Positions 54,174 to 63,929 of a stretch of 64,000 nt of DNA are shown here, in pieces. This stretch comes from Winogradskyella undariae (lineage in GTDB: Bacteria; Bacteroidota; Bacteroidia; Flavobacteriales; Flavobacteriaceae). Made by a program: the position numbers and the translations under genes. The DNA is taken from assembly GCF_013285155.1 (NCBI RefSeq), contig NZ_JABTEL010000002.1:420560-484559 (forward strand), in the 5' to 3' direction. Numbering within the stretch: the stretch's first letter is position 1; each line of letters opens with the position of its first letter. The notes under the pieces are model-generated. The model was given only the letters and a program-made list of their open reading frames with translations. It was not told the origin of the DNA and made no database searches.

Positions 54174-56444
54174 ATGGCATTCGACATCGACATGATTAAA
54201 GAGGTATATACCAAAATGACAGACCGTGTAGACAAAGCACGTAATATTGTTGGTAAACCATTAACGCTTTCAGAAAAAATACTTTACTCACATTTGTGGG
54301 ATGGAAAAACTGATAAGGCTTTTACACGGGGAAAGGATTATGTAGATTTTGCTCCAGACCGTGTAGCTTGTCAAGATGCAACGGCACAGATGGCTTTGTT
54401 ACAATTTATGCAAGCTGGTAAGCCAAAAGTAGCTGTGCCAACTACTGTACATTGTGATCACTTAATTCAGGCTAAAGATGGTGCTGCTACAGATTTAAAG
54501 AATGCAAATAATACAAGTAGTGAGGTTTTTAATTTTTTAGAATCGGTATCAAATAAGTATGGTATTGGTTTTTGGAAACCAGGCGCAGGTATTATTCACC
54601 AAGTGGTTTTAGAAAATTATGCATTTCCAGGAGGAATGATGATTGGTACCGATTCACACACCGTTAATGCGGGTGGATTAGGTATGGTAGCTATAGGTGT
54701 TGGTGGTGCTGATGCAGTAGATGTTATGGCAGGAATGGCTTGGGAGCTTAAATTTCCTAAATTAATAGGTGTTAAGTTAACCGGTAAACTTTCGGGTTGG
54801 ACAGCACCAAAAGATGTTATTTTAAAAGTTGCTGAAATTCTTACCGTTAAAGGAGGAACAGGTGCTATTGTAGAATATTTTGGACCTGGTGCAACCTCAA
54901 TGTCTTGTACAGGTAAAGGTACTATTTGTAACATGGGAGCGGAGATTGGAGCGACAACTTCAACGTTTGGTTACGATGATTCTATGGAGCGTTATTTACG
55001 TTCTACAGATAGAGCAGATATTGCTGATGAAGCAAATAAAATTAGAGAATACTTAACAGGTGATGCAGAAGTATATGCAGACCCAGAACAATATTTTGAT
55101 CAAGTTATAGAAATTAATCTTTCAGAATTAGGACCTTTATTAAACGGACCTTTTACGCCAGATTTATCTACTGAAGTTGGTAGTGCAATGACAGAAAAAG
55201 CGACTGCAAACGAATGGCCACTTCAAGTTGAATGGGGGTTAATTGGTTCTTGTACAAATTCATCTTACGAAGATTTATCAAGAGCATCATCAATTGCACA
55301 GCAAGCTTTAGATAAAGGCTTAAAAATGAAATCTGAATTAGGTATTAATCCAGGTTCGGAGCAAGTACGTTATACTGCAGATAGAGATGGAATTCTTCAA
55401 GTATTCGAAAAATTAGACGCTAAAATCTTTACCAATGCTTGTGGACCATGTATTGGACAATGGGCTAGATATAGTGATCCTAAAAATGCACCGAAGAATA
55501 GTATTGTGCATTCATTTAATAGAAATTTTGCAAAGCGTGCTGACGGAAATCCAAATACACATGCTTTTGTAGCTTCACCAGAGTTAACTGCAGCAATTGC
55601 AATTGCTGGTCGTTTAGATTTTAATCCAATGACGGATAAATTAATAAACGAGAATGGAGAAGAAGTAATGTTCGAAGAGCCAACAGGGTGGGAATTACCA
55701 CCAAAAGGTTTTGAAGTTAAAGAAAATGGATATTTAAAACCCGTAGAAGACGGAAGTGGTGTTGTTGTTTCTGTAGATCCAACTTCAGAGCGTATTCAAT
55801 TATTAGAACCTTTTACTCCATTAGGAAGTTCTATTACTGGAGCTAAATTATTGATTAAAGCTTTTGGTAAATGTACAACCGATCATATTTCTATGGCAGG
55901 ACCATGGTTACGTTTTAGAGGACATTTAGATAATATTTCTAATAACTGTTTAATTGGTGCTGTAAATGCATTTGGTAAGAAAACTAATTTTGTAAAAAAT
56001 CAATTAACAGGTGAATTTGGAGGTGTGCCAGATACAGCAAGAGCTTATAAAGCAGCAGGAATAAAAACTGTAGTTGTTGGAGATCATAATTATGGTGAAG
56101 GTTCTTCTAGAGAACATGCAGCAATGGAGCCAAGACATTTAGGTGTTGCAGCTGTTATAGTGAAGTCTTTTGCTCGTATTCACGAAACAAATCTTAAGAA
56201 GCAAGGAATGTTAGGTTTAACTTTTGATAATGAAGCTGATTACGATTTAATTCAGGAAGATGATACCTTCAACTTTACAGATTTAAATGAATTTGCACCA
56301 GACAAACAATTACATCTTGAAGCTGTACATGCAGATGGAAGTAAGGATTTAATTGCTTTAAATCACACTTACAATCAAGCTCAAATTGAGTGGTATAACG
56401 AAGGTTCTGCTTTAAATTTAATTAAAAAAGAAAACAATGCTTAG
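54174..56444 (+). CDS. acn: Aconitate hydratase, mitochondrial-type
   Basis: 756 residues, the length of mitochondrial-type aconitases. Catalytic and cluster regions: [11 protein letters not shown] (about 98-108), [14 protein letters not shown], cluster Cys in [13 protein letters not shown] (about 360-372), [10 protein letters not shown] (about 425-434), and swivel-domain [17 protein letters not shown] (about 642-658). Same reaction as AcnB but different domain order. Own promoter region (about 160 bases after the acnB terminator). Confidence 0.95.
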   Translation: MAFDIDMIKEVYTKMTDRVDKARNIVGKPLTLSEKILYSHLWDGKTDKAFTRGKDYVDFAPDRVACQDATAQMALLQFMQAGKPKVAVPTTVHCDHLIQAKDGAATDLKNANNTSSEVFNFLESVSNKYGIGFWKPGAGIIHQVVLENYAFPGGMMIGTDSHTVNAGGLGMVAIGVGGADAVDVMAGMAWELKFPKLIGVKLTGKLSGWTAPKDVILKVAEILTVKGGTGAIVEYFGPGATSMSCTGKGTICNMGAEIGATTSTFGYDDSMERYLRSTDRADIADEANKIREYLTGDAEVYADPEQYFDQVIEINLSELGPLLNGPFTPDLSTEVGSAMTEKATANEWPLQVEWGLIGSCTNSSYEDLSRASSIAQQALDKGLKMKSELGINPGSEQVRYTADRDGILQVFEKLDAKIFTNACGPCIGQWARYSDPKNAPKNSIVHSFNRNFAKRADGNPNTHAFVASPELTAAIAIAGRLDFNPMTDKLINENGEEVMFEEPTGWELPPKGFEVKENGYLKPVEDGSGVVVSVDPTSERIQLLEPFTPLGSSITGAKLLIKAFGKCTTDHISMAGPWLRFRGHLDNISNNCLIGAVNAFGKKTNFVKNQLTGEFGGVPDTARAYKAAGIKTVVVGDHNYGEGSSREHAAMEPRHLGVAAVIVKSFARIHETNLKKQGMLGLTFDNEADYDLIQEDDTFNFTDLNEFAPDKQLHLEAVHADGSKDLIALNHTYNQAQIEWYNEGSALNLIKKENNA

Positions 56445-56462
56445 TTGTTAAGTTATAATTAA

Positions 56463-56498
56463 TAAAAATCCGTTAGAGTTTCTAACGGATTTTTTTGT
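56463..56498 (+). terminator. acn terminator
   Basis: 14-bp perfect stem (56464-56477 with 56481-56494) and T-run. Confidence 0.85.
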
Positions 56499-56562
56499 GC
56501 CTATAAATTAGGAAGATAGTACTAAAATAAAAAGAGTATATTCGTTTTTACAATTCAATCCT

Positions 56563-58827
56563 ATGAAAAAATTACTACTCTTTTTAAGTGTCATCTTGTT
56601 ATTGCAAACCAATGAAATTTTGGCACAAACCATCGATTTACCACCTAGTTTATATTTATGTGAAATGGGTTCTCTTGAGCTTGATGGAACTGTAATAAAT
56701 ACAACAGACACAAATATTACGTATCAGTGGTATTATGGATTATCTCTTGGTTCAACTACAGAAATTGAAGGGGCAACTAATTCTATATTTAATTTAAATG
56801 GAGCTGTTAATGAAGGTGGCTTTTATAAAATAATAGCAACATTATCTGATGACAGTAATCATGTTGATTGGGTTCAAATCTTAAAGAGTGATACTGTAAC
56901 GAATTACAATTATGAATTTGTTCAATGTCCTAATTTTTCAATATATGAATTACAGATTGAAAATACGCTAAATAATGTTTCTAACATAACAAAGAAATAT
57001 TATGAATATGAGAATGATGCTATTCTCGGAAATGATAATAATGCAGTTGGCTTTTATACTTATGGTGATACAATTACTATTTATTTACGTATAGAAGTAA
57101 ATGATGGACTATGTTACGATGTGTTACAAATAGATATTTATACTGATTCATTTTATTTTGCTAATTGGGTTTCTAATATGGGAGATTGTTCTATTGATGC
57201 CACGGACAACGTATTTGATTTAACTACAAATGATGCTCAAATTATTGGAGGTCAACAATTCGCAGTGGTTAATTATTTTGTTAGCTATAATGATGCTAGT
57301 AATCTAAATAATCCAATTACGAATGCTTCTAATTATACGGCATTGTCGCCTAATCAAACTATTTATGCAAGGGTATATGATCCAAATAACACTAATTTTA
57401 ATTGCGATCCATATCTAAGCATTACTCAATTTCAATTATTATCAATTTCAGAACCAACACCAAATACGGAATTAGATTATATTGTTTGTGATACTACAAG
57501 TGGCTCTGCTACTGATGGCATTGGTGCTTTTAATTTAACGAGTAGAAATAGTTTAGTGCTATCTGGCTTAAGTACATATCGGTATAATATAAGTTATTAT
57601 AATACTTTAGTTGATGCAGATACTAATACCAATCCCATTTCATCTCCTAATAATTATATAGGAAGTAATGAGGTAATCTACGTTAGAGTTGAGAGTAGTA
57701 TAAACTCAGAATGTGTTCAAATTTCACAGATGAATTTAATAGTACAAGATATTTGTGATGATATTTCAGTGAATTTACTATCATATTGGTCAGCTCCTAG
57801 ACCTGGATTTACATATAGAAATATGCTAATTGTAAAGAATTATGGCGAGTCAACGGTAAGTTCTGGTAGTGTAACATTTACTAAAGATGCTATTGTTGAA
57901 TATTCTGGATCAACAGGATTAAGTGCAGGCAATACCATTACATCAACAGCAACTGGATTTACTTTAGACTTTGTGGATTTACTGCCAGGCGAAAGTGAAG
58001 TGATTTATGTGGACTTATTGGTCTCAACTTCTGCGAATTTAGGAGATTTGATTACTAATGTTGCAGAATATACAACAGCAACAAGTGATGTGGTCGCTGA
58101 AAATAATACATCTAGTTTATCAGAGATTATTATTGGTTCTTATGATCCTAATGATATTAATGAGTCTCATGGACCAGAAATTGAACACGTTAGTTTCACG
58201 GAAGACGATTATTTATATTATACCATTAGGTTTCAAAATGTGGGTACAGCTAGTGCCATAAATGTAACTATCAATAATAATCTAGATGAAAAATTAGATA
58301 AAACTACGTTTCAAATGTTAAGAGCAAGTCATTCATATGGGATTGAGCGTGATTTTGATAATTTAACATGGAATTTCTATAATATAAATCTAGCAGATGA
58401 AACTACTGATGAACCTAATAGTCATGGATTTGTGTATTACAAAATAAAACCATTAGCAGGCTATGAAATAGGTGATATTGTACCAAATACAGCAGGTATA
58501 ATATTTGATTTTAATGAACCTGTAATTACTAATACTTTTAATACGGAATTTGTAGATGTTTTAGGAATTGAACAGCATAGTTTGAGTGCGCAATTCTCTT
58601 TAGTACCAAATCCTTCAAAAGAAGTTGTGAGTTTAAATTTTAATTCCGCGCAATCTAATGTAGAGATTACTGTTTTTGATGTTTTAGGAAAGACGATGTT
58701 AACAAACACAGCAGAACAAACTTCAGTTATTCAACTAAATATTTCTTCTTTAGAAAAAGGTGTTTATTTTGTAAAAGTTAAAGATCATAACGGACAATTA
58801 GGATTAAAAAAGTTAATCAAAAAATAA
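56563..58827 (+). CDS. Secreted protein with type IX sorting domain and DUF11-like repeat domain
   Basis: 754 residues. Signal peptide (MKKLLLFLSVILLLQTNEILAQ). Residues about 25-110 are Ig/PKD-like. Around 395-550 is a CARDB/DUF11-like domain (APRPGFTYRNMLIVKNYGES). Around 525-665 is the YDPND domain (GSYDPNDINESHGPEIE to IIFDFNEPVITN) common in Bacteroidota surface proteins. The C-terminal 75 residues (FSLVPNPSKEVVSLNF, ending KGVYFVKVKD and LKKLIKK) form a type A sorting domain for secretion through the type IX system. Likely a cell-surface or adhesion protein; no enzymatic motif. Confidence 0.88.
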   Translation: MKKLLLFLSVILLLQTNEILAQTIDLPPSLYLCEMGSLELDGTVINTTDTNITYQWYYGLSLGSTTEIEGATNSIFNLNGAVNEGGFYKIIATLSDDSNHVDWVQILKSDTVTNYNYEFVQCPNFSIYELQIENTLNNVSNITKKYYEYENDAILGNDNNAVGFYTYGDTITIYLRIEVNDGLCYDVLQIDIYTDSFYFANWVSNMGDCSIDATDNVFDLTTNDAQIIGGQQFAVVNYFVSYNDASNLNNPITNASNYTALSPNQTIYARVYDPNNTNFNCDPYLSITQFQLLSISEPTPNTELDYIVCDTTSGSATDGIGAFNLTSRNSLVLSGLSTYRYNISYYNTLVDADTNTNPISSPNNYIGSNEVIYVRVESSINSECVQISQMNLIVQDICDDISVNLLSYWSAPRPGFTYRNMLIVKNYGESTVSSGSVTFTKDAIVEYSGSTGLSAGNTITSTATGFTLDFVDLLPGESEVIYVDLLVSTSANLGDLITNVAEYTTATSDVVAENNTSSLSEIIIGSYDPNDINESHGPEIEHVSFTEDDYLYYTIRFQNVGTASAINVTINNNLDEKLDKTTFQMLRASHSYGIERDFDNLTWNFYNINLADETTDEPNSHGFVYYKIKPLAGYEIGDIVPNTAGIIFDFNEPVITNTFNTEFVDVLGIEQHSLSAQFSLVPNPSKEVVSLNFNSAQSNVEITVFDVLGKTMLTNTAEQTSVIQLNISSLEKGVYFVKVKDHNGQLGLKKLIKK

Positions 58828-58846
58828 TGATTTAAAACATGTTATA

Positions 58847-58876
58847 TAAAGCTCCTGTATATCAGGGGCTTTTTAT
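58847..58876 (+). terminator. Terminator after the type IX secreted protein
   Basis: Ten-base stem with a G-U pair (58848-58857 and 58862-58871), followed by TTTTTATG. Confidence 0.65.
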
Positions 58877-59161
58877 GTTTATAGCGTAAGTAAATCTACT
58901 AACGAGCGACCTATTTAAGTATATTAATTATTCCTGATATTTATGAATAGACTTTGTTTTTTTGATGATGTAAACTTATAAGGAAGAACATATATTCTCT
59001 GGCTATAAAAAGAAAAATTTTAAGCTCAGTAATTAAAGTAACTATTATGGCTAACTAATAATAGAAATGAAAGTCTAAAGTTATCTAGAGTTTTGTTATT
59101 AAATTTGAAGCACATTATCGTAAAATATTAATGTGCTTCATTTTTTTATAAACGATGTATT
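58877..59161. other. Gene-free stretch ending in a strong terminator hairpin, possible small RNA
   Basis: 285 bases without a convincing frame. It ends in a perfect 12-bp hairpin (59106-59117 with 59129-59140) followed by seven T, only about 14 bases before the tlpA start. A terminator in that place could end an RNA made inside this stretch, or be an attenuator for tlpA. I found no TAnnTTTG box that would fix a start, so this stays open. Confidence 0.35.
59106..59147 (+). terminator. Hairpin with T-run directly before tlpA
   Basis: Perfect 12-bp stem (59106-59117 with 59129-59140) plus TTTTTTT ending about 14 bases before the ATG at 59162. Structurally as good as the window's other terminators. 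Confidence 0.7.
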
Positions 59162-59731
59162 ATGACGAAATCTAAAAAAGGTAGAATTTCTAATATTATT
59201 TTTATTGTAATTCTTCTACTATTTTTTATACCTCGAACTAGAGAGCCTATTCAAATATGGCTCCATAAAGGACTCAGTTTTATCAATCAGTCTTCTCTTA
59301 TAGATAAAGAAGAAAGAGTAAATGTAAGTGATGCTAATTGGGAATTAGAATCGGAGAATAATGTAAGATTAAATTTAAAAGATACAAAAGGAAAGGTTGT
59401 GCTGATTAATTTTTGGGCTACTTGGTGTCCGCCTTGTATTGCAGAAATGCCAAGTCTTCAAGAATTATATAATGAATATAATACAGAAGTTGTTTTTCTA
59501 TTTGTTACCAATGATGAACTTGAAACCGTACAGAAGTTTAAAACTAGCAAAGAGTTTAGTTTTGAAGTTTTTCAACCTATTTCTAAGCCACCTGAAACAC
59601 TCACAACAAGTTCTATACCTAGAACATTCATTATAGATAAAAGTGGAGCAATCGTCGTAGATGAGTCTGGTGCAGTTAACTGGAATAGTACTGCGGTTAG
59701 AAAACAGCTAGACGATTTACTTTCAGAATAA
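59162..59731 (+). CDS. tlpA: TlpA-type thioredoxin, membrane-anchored
   Basis: 189 residues. One N-terminal membrane helix (about 10-22, IIFIVILLLFFIP), then a thioredoxin domain (about 60-185) with the redox motif FWATWCPPCIAEMPSLQ (about 82-98) and cis-Pro region SSIPRTFIID. A periplasmic disulfide reductase, possibly for cytochrome maturation or membrane protein repair. Ends 9 bases from the convergent crtZ stop, so the two 3' ends nearly touch. The presence of a terminator hairpin directly before the start raises the question of how it is transcribed. Confidence 0.88.
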   Translation: MTKSKKGRISNIIFIVILLLFFIPRTREPIQIWLHKGLSFINQSSLIDKEERVNVSDANWELESENNVRLNLKDTKGKVVLINFWATWCPPCIAEMPSLQELYNEYNTEVVFLFVTNDELETVQKFKTSKEFSFEVFQPISKPPETLTTSSIPRTFIIDKSGAIVVDESGAVNWNSTAVRKQLDDLLSE

Positions 59732-59740
59732 AATAAAAAC

Positions 59741-60187
59741 TTATTTAAAATACTTAAAAGGAACAACAAGCATTCCGAAGTTTTCACCTTTATGCTTCCC
59801 TGTGTGTTTATGATGCATTTTGTGTGCACGTCTTAAACCTCTTGCGTACTTATTATCAATATTTCTAAGTAATTTAAAGCGTTGATGAATAAATATATCA
59901 TGAACAATAAAATAAGCCATTCCATAAACTAATATGCCTAAACCAATAGGAAGTGTATACCAAACGTTTTCATAACTCCAAAGGTAAAAACAAGTGATAC
60001 TTACAATAGCATAAAAAATAAAGAAGGCATCATTACGCTCAAACCAGCTATCATGATCTTTTTGATGATGATCTTTGTGTAAGTTCCATAAAAAACCATG
60101 CATAATATACTTGTGTGTAAACCATGCGTTAAACTCCATGATAGAGAATGTTCCGAAAAAGATAAGTATCCAAAAAAATGTTTGCAT
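59741..60187 (-). CDS. crtZ: Beta-carotene hydroxylase
   Basis: Hydroxylates beta-carotene rings to zeaxanthin. 148 residues, integral membrane. The histidine clusters for the diiron site are HKYIMHG (about 25-31), HKDHHQKDH (about 37-45), HDIFIHQR (about 98-105) and HKMHHKHTGKH (about 121-131). Terminal gene of the regulator-crtI-crtB-crtZ operon. Confidence 0.92.
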   Translation of the reverse strand: MQTFFWILIFFGTFSIMEFNAWFTHKYIMHGFLWNLHKDHHQKDHDSWFERNDAFFIFYAIVSITCFYLWSYENVWYTLPIGLGILVYGMAYFIVHDIFIHQRFKLLRNIDNKYARGLRRAHKMHHKHTGKHKGENFGMLVVPFKYFK

Positions 60188-60205
60188 AATACTGTTTAAA
60201 TAAAT

Positions 60206-61045
60206 TTAAAGTAAGTTGAGTTGATATTTAACATAACTTCGAGTGAGTAATTCTATTTTTTTATAATTAGGAACCCTAATTCTAGTTGATTTTATTTGTA
60301 AAGCCGGAGTTTGTTTAAGTTTATCTAACAGTTTACTGTAATAACGATAAGCCATAAAAACACCAAAACGCGCTTCTAAAGGTAAACGTTTTATGCCTTC
60401 TAAACCTTTTGCGAAATCTTCTTCAATTTCTGTTATAATGGCTTTTTTAGAAGCTTCATCGAGTTGCGTTAAATCGGTATTTGGAAAATAAGTTCTGCTT
60501 AAATCTTCAAAATCAGCTTTCAAATCACGTAAAAAATTCACTTTCTGAAAAGCAGACCCTAAACTCATTGCAGAATCTTTTAATTCATCAAATTGAGTTT
60601 GGTTTCCTTTTACAAAAACTTTAAGACACATAAGACCAACAACATCTGCAGAGCCATAGATGTATGCTTTGTACTCTTCATCTGTTAAATAATCTTTTTT
60701 ATGAAGATCTAATCGCATACTATTCATAAAGGCATCAACAAAATGTTTGTCAATTCCGTATTTATGATAGGTTTCTTGAAAAGAATTTAAAATAGGATTT
60801 AAGCTAATTTTATTTTCTAAAGCTGCTTCAAGATCTTTTTCAAACATGGTAAAAAGTTTCTCTTTATCATAATCATGAAAAGAGTCTACGATCTCATCAG
60901 CAAAGCGTACAAATCCGTATATGTTATAAATATCTTGTCTGATGGTATCAGATAACATCTTAGTAGCTAAAGAGAATGAGGTACTGTAAGCGTTTGTAAC
61001 GACCTTGCTACATTCTTTAGAAACTGTGTCAAAAATTAATTTCAT
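60206..61045 (-). CDS. crtB: Phytoene synthase
   Basis: Condenses two GGPP to phytoene. 279 residues. First Asp-rich motif FVRFADEIVDSF (about 46-57) and second region LGSAFQKVNFLRDLKADFED (about 182-201) match the squalene/phytoene synthase family; YFPNTDL follows. Lies between crtI (22 bases) and crtZ (18 bases) on the same strand. Confidence 0.93.
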   Translation of the reverse strand: MKLIFDTVSKECSKVVTNAYSTSFSLATKMLSDTIRQDIYNIYGFVRFADEIVDSFHDYDKEKLFTMFEKDLEAALENKISLNPILNSFQETYHKYGIDKHFVDAFMNSMRLDLHKKDYLTDEEYKAYIYGSADVVGLMCLKVFVKGNQTQFDELKDSAMSLGSAFQKVNFLRDLKADFEDLSRTYFPNTDLTQLDEASKKAIITEIEEDFAKGLEGIKRLPLEARFGVFMAYRYYSKLLDKLKQTPALQIKSTRIRVPNYKKIELLTRSYVKYQLNLL

Positions 61046-61067
61046 AGGTGTAATTTTTTCTTAGTTG

Positions 61068-62528
61068 TTAAACTTCATTTTGTTGAATCAGTTCAGCAAC
61101 TAGCTTTCCTGAAATTAAAGCCGGCGGAACTCCGGGACCAGGTACGGTAAGTTGTCCTGTAAAATAGAGACTGTCTACTTTTTTACTTTTTAGTTTTGGT
61201 CTTAAAAAAGCGGTTTGCATTAATGTGTTAGCCATTCCGTAAGCATTTCCTTTATAAGAGTTGTAATCTTCTATAAAATCATTAACACAATAAGATTCTT
61301 TAAAAAGGATGTGTTCATTTAAATTTTGTCCTGTTCTTTTTTCAAATCGATCAATAATCAATTTAAAATATTTTTCGCGTAATTCATTGGTATCTTCAAG
61401 TCCTGGAGCAATTGGAATAAGGAAAAATCCTGTTTCACAACCTTCCGGTGCCATACTTAAATCTGTCACTGAAGGGAAGTTAACGTAAAATAATGGATTT
61501 TTAGGCCATTTAGGATCATCATAAATTTCTTCCGCATGATTTTCGAAATCAGTATCAAAGAATAAATTATGATGTTCTACGTTTTCTAGTTTCTTATTAA
61601 TACCTACGTAAAAGAGTAGGGAAGAAGGAGCAAATGTTTTGCTGTCCCAATAGGCTTCACTGTATTGTCTGTAATTTTGATCAAGAAGTGTTTCGGAATG
61701 GTGATAATCTGCTCCACTTAAAATGACATCAGAAGTTATCGTTTTTCCATTAACAGTAATACTTTTTGCTTTTTTGTTTTCTACACTAATTTTTTCAACA
61801 TTACTATTGGTGTGAATAGTGACTCCTAAACTTTCAGCTAAGCTTTTCATGGCTTTTACAATTTCGTACATGCCACCTTTAGGATGCCAAGTTCCTAAGC
61901 CAAAATCAGCAAAATTCATAAAACTATAAAATGAAGGTGTTTGATTTGGTTTTGCTCCTAAAAACAATACAGGAAATTCTAATGTTGAAATTAATTTAGG
62001 GTTCTTAAAGTTTTTACGAACTTCAGAACTGATGGTTTTATAAAATTGATCTAAACGAGTTATAGTATCTTTAGTCACAAGCTCTAAAGGCGATAAACCT
62101 GGTTTTAGTACAATTTTGTTTATGGCAATGTTATAATTGTCTTGGGCTTTAGTTATAAACTTACGCAAGGGAATTGAACTTCCTTTTTCAATACGTTCAA
62201 ATTCTTTACAAATTTGATCCATGTGATCTCCGATAGTAATAACATCATCCGAAAAGAAAATTTTATACGCAGGACTCAATTTATCGAGTTGATAATAGTC
62301 GCTTGTTTTTTTACCAAAATCGTTAAAAAATTTATCGAATATATCAGGCATCCAATACCAACTTGGACCAATATCAAAAGTGAAACCGTCTTTTGTGATT
62401 TGCCTTGCTCTTCCTCCAACGGAATCATTTTTTTCGTATAAAGAAACTTCATATCCTGCTTTAGCTAAATAGCATGATGCTGATAAAGCTGAAAAACCAG
62501 AACCTATTATAGAGATTGTTTTGCTCAT
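61068..62528 (-). CDS. crtI: Phytoene desaturase
   Basis: Introduces double bonds to give lycopene from phytoene. 486 residues. N-terminal FAD-binding SIIGSGFSALSASCYLAKAGYEVSLYEK (about 6-33) and C-terminal LYFTGQLTVPGPGVPPALISGKLVAELI (about 454-481) are the CrtI signatures. Its ATG overlaps the stop of the upstream regulator by 1 base (TAATG), so the operon is translationally coupled. Confidence 0.94.
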   Translation of the reverse strand: MSKTISIIGSGFSALSASCYLAKAGYEVSLYEKNDSVGGRARQITKDGFTFDIGPSWYWMPDIFDKFFNDFGKKTSDYYQLDKLSPAYKIFFSDDVITIGDHMDQICKEFERIEKGSSIPLRKFITKAQDNYNIAINKIVLKPGLSPLELVTKDTITRLDQFYKTISSEVRKNFKNPKLISTLEFPVLFLGAKPNQTPSFYSFMNFADFGLGTWHPKGGMYEIVKAMKSLAESLGVTIHTNSNVEKISVENKKAKSITVNGKTITSDVILSGADYHHSETLLDQNYRQYSEAYWDSKTFAPSSLLFYVGINKKLENVEHHNLFFDTDFENHAEEIYDDPKWPKNPLFYVNFPSVTDLSMAPEGCETGFFLIPIAPGLEDTNELREKYFKLIIDRFEKRTGQNLNEHILFKESYCVNDFIEDYNSYKGNAYGMANTLMQTAFLRPKLKSKKVDSLYFTGQLTVPGPGVPPALISGKLVAELIQQNEV

Positions 62529-63427
62529 TATAATGTGTCAGTTAGAGATTTAATGGTTTTGAATGCGGTAATGTTGTTTGCTAATTGTTCTGTTTCTAGA
62601 TCATTAACTCTGTTTCCTAGAATCCAGAAATTTGTATTTGAATCCTTTATTAAACGATCTTTGAACTCATTAATATAATTTAATAAATTTTCTTTTTCTG
62701 GTTTTATTGTGAAATACGATATAAATGTAATATCGTCATAATAATTTTTAAGCTCAATTAAACTGTCTAAAGGAACGCTTGGTCCTAAAAATATCGATCT
62801 GTGACCATTACTGATAATTTCGTGATGAATAAATGTTAAACCAAGATCGTGTATTTCATTATCAGGTAGATAAAGTACAAAAGTTTTAAGAGGTTTGTGT
62901 GATTGAGTAGATTGTATTTTTTCTGTATTTATTAAAATCTTCTGGCGGATGAGTATGGATATAAAATGCTCATGAGCTGGATTTATAGTATCTGTTTGCC
63001 ATAATAAGCCAATCTCTGTGAGTAAAGGTATAAATATGTTATAAAAAATATTTTCAAAAGATTTTTCTGAAAGTAACGTTTCGTATGTTTTATAAAATAA
63101 TGCTTGATCAAAATTTAGCATCGCTAATTTAAAAGCATTTATTGCATGACTATCTAAATTTGTTTTAGTAGCAAGTTCTCTTACTAATTGTGGAATTTCT
63201 TGCGATTCAATAGTTGCTATTTTAGAAATTTTATAACCATTATTATTAAGATAACTTACATTAAGTAATTTTTGAAAACTAGCAAGATCATAATATCTTA
63301 TATTAGTTTCCGTACGCTTAGGCTCAAGAAGGCTATAGCGTTTTTCCCATATTCTTATGGTGTGTGCTTTAATTCCTGTGAGGTTTTCTAGATCCTTGAT
63401 ACTGAATCTATTCTTAATATTGTTCAT
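62528..63427 (-). CDS. MerR-family regulator with CarH-like B12-binding region
   Basis: 299 residues from the ATG at 63427. The N-terminal MerR HTH is IKDLENLTGIKAHTIRIWEKRY (about 10-31), followed by RYYD. The C-terminal part (about 90-299) matches the cobalamin-binding module of CarH/LitR: a W-x9-EH motif at Trp143...Glu153-His154 (LWQTDTINPAHEH), and an E-x-H-x2-G motif with His193 (EIHDLG), the likely lower B12 ligand. The residue after Trp143 is Gln rather than the His seen in Thermus CarH. Likely represses the carotenoid operon and may release DNA in light. First gene of the operon; I preferred 63427 to 63451 because the -7 box overlaps the upstream start. Confidence 0.85.
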   Translation of the reverse strand: MNNIKNRFSIKDLENLTGIKAHTIRIWEKRYSLLEPKRTETNIRYYDLASFQKLLNVSYLNNNGYKISKIATIESQEIPQLVRELATKTNLDSHAINAFKLAMLNFDQALFYKTYETLLSEKSFENIFYNIFIPLLTEIGLLWQTDTINPAHEHFISILIRQKILINTEKIQSTQSHKPLKTFVLYLPDNEIHDLGLTFIHHEIISNGHRSIFLGPSVPLDSLIELKNYYDDITFISYFTIKPEKENLLNYINEFKDRLIKDSNTNFWILGNRVNDLETEQLANNITAFKTIKSLTDTL

Positions 63428-63448
63428 TTTTTTATAAAAATAGTTAAA

Positions 63449-63475
63449 CAAAAGTAATCTTTATACTAATATCAA
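63449..63475 (-). promoter_or_regulatory. Promoter of the carotenoid operon
   Basis: On the minus strand: TACTTTTG (63449-63456) with TTG (63473-63475) upstream, 16-base spacer. Predicted start near 63442, 15 bases before the regulator ATG. No clear inverted-repeat operator was found nearby. Confidence 0.5.
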
Positions 63476-63581
63476 GGCTATAATTAACAAAAAAAAAAGA
63501 AAAGAAGAGAAGAAAGATGAAAATAAAGTGATTAAAGGCTTAAAAGGAGTATTATTAAAGTAGTGATAATGTGAGTATTTG

Positions 63582-63665
63582 TGCGCACGAGAAGACTCGA
63601 ACTTCCACGGACTAATGTCCACCAGCCCCTCAAGCTGGCACGTCTACCAATTCCGCCACGTGCGC
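63582..63665 (-). tRNA. tRNA-Leu (anticodon GAG)
   Basis: 84 nt with a long variable arm. Acceptor stem GCGCACG/CGTGCGC, anticodon loop TTGAGGG with GAG, T-loop GTTCGAGTC. No CCA encoded. The gene lies on the minus strand upstream of the carotenoid operon. Confidence 0.93.
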
Positions 63666-63722
63666 AAAATATATGAAGTAAAGATAAAAAAAAAGTTAAG
63701 CAGAGAGCTTAACTTTTTTTAG

Positions 63723-63795
63723 TGACCAGTCTGGGGCTCGAACCCAGGACCCTCTCCTTAAAAGGGAGATGCTCTGCCAACTGAGCTAACTGGTC
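63723..63795 (-). tRNA. tRNA-Lys (anticodon TTT)
   Basis: 73 nt. Acceptor stem GACCAGT/ACTGGTC, anticodon loop CTTTTAA with TTT, T-arm GGTTCGAGCC. No CCA encoded. Confidence 0.94.
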
Positions 63796-63929
63796 GTTAT
63801 GTTTTTCTAACGGGGTGCAAATATAACACCTTTATTTAAATATAAAGAATAAAAATTAAATTTTTTTAAACTTTTTTTGTTGGCTAATTATTCAAAAAAA
63901 ATGCTAAGCATTACACTTAACAATTTTAG

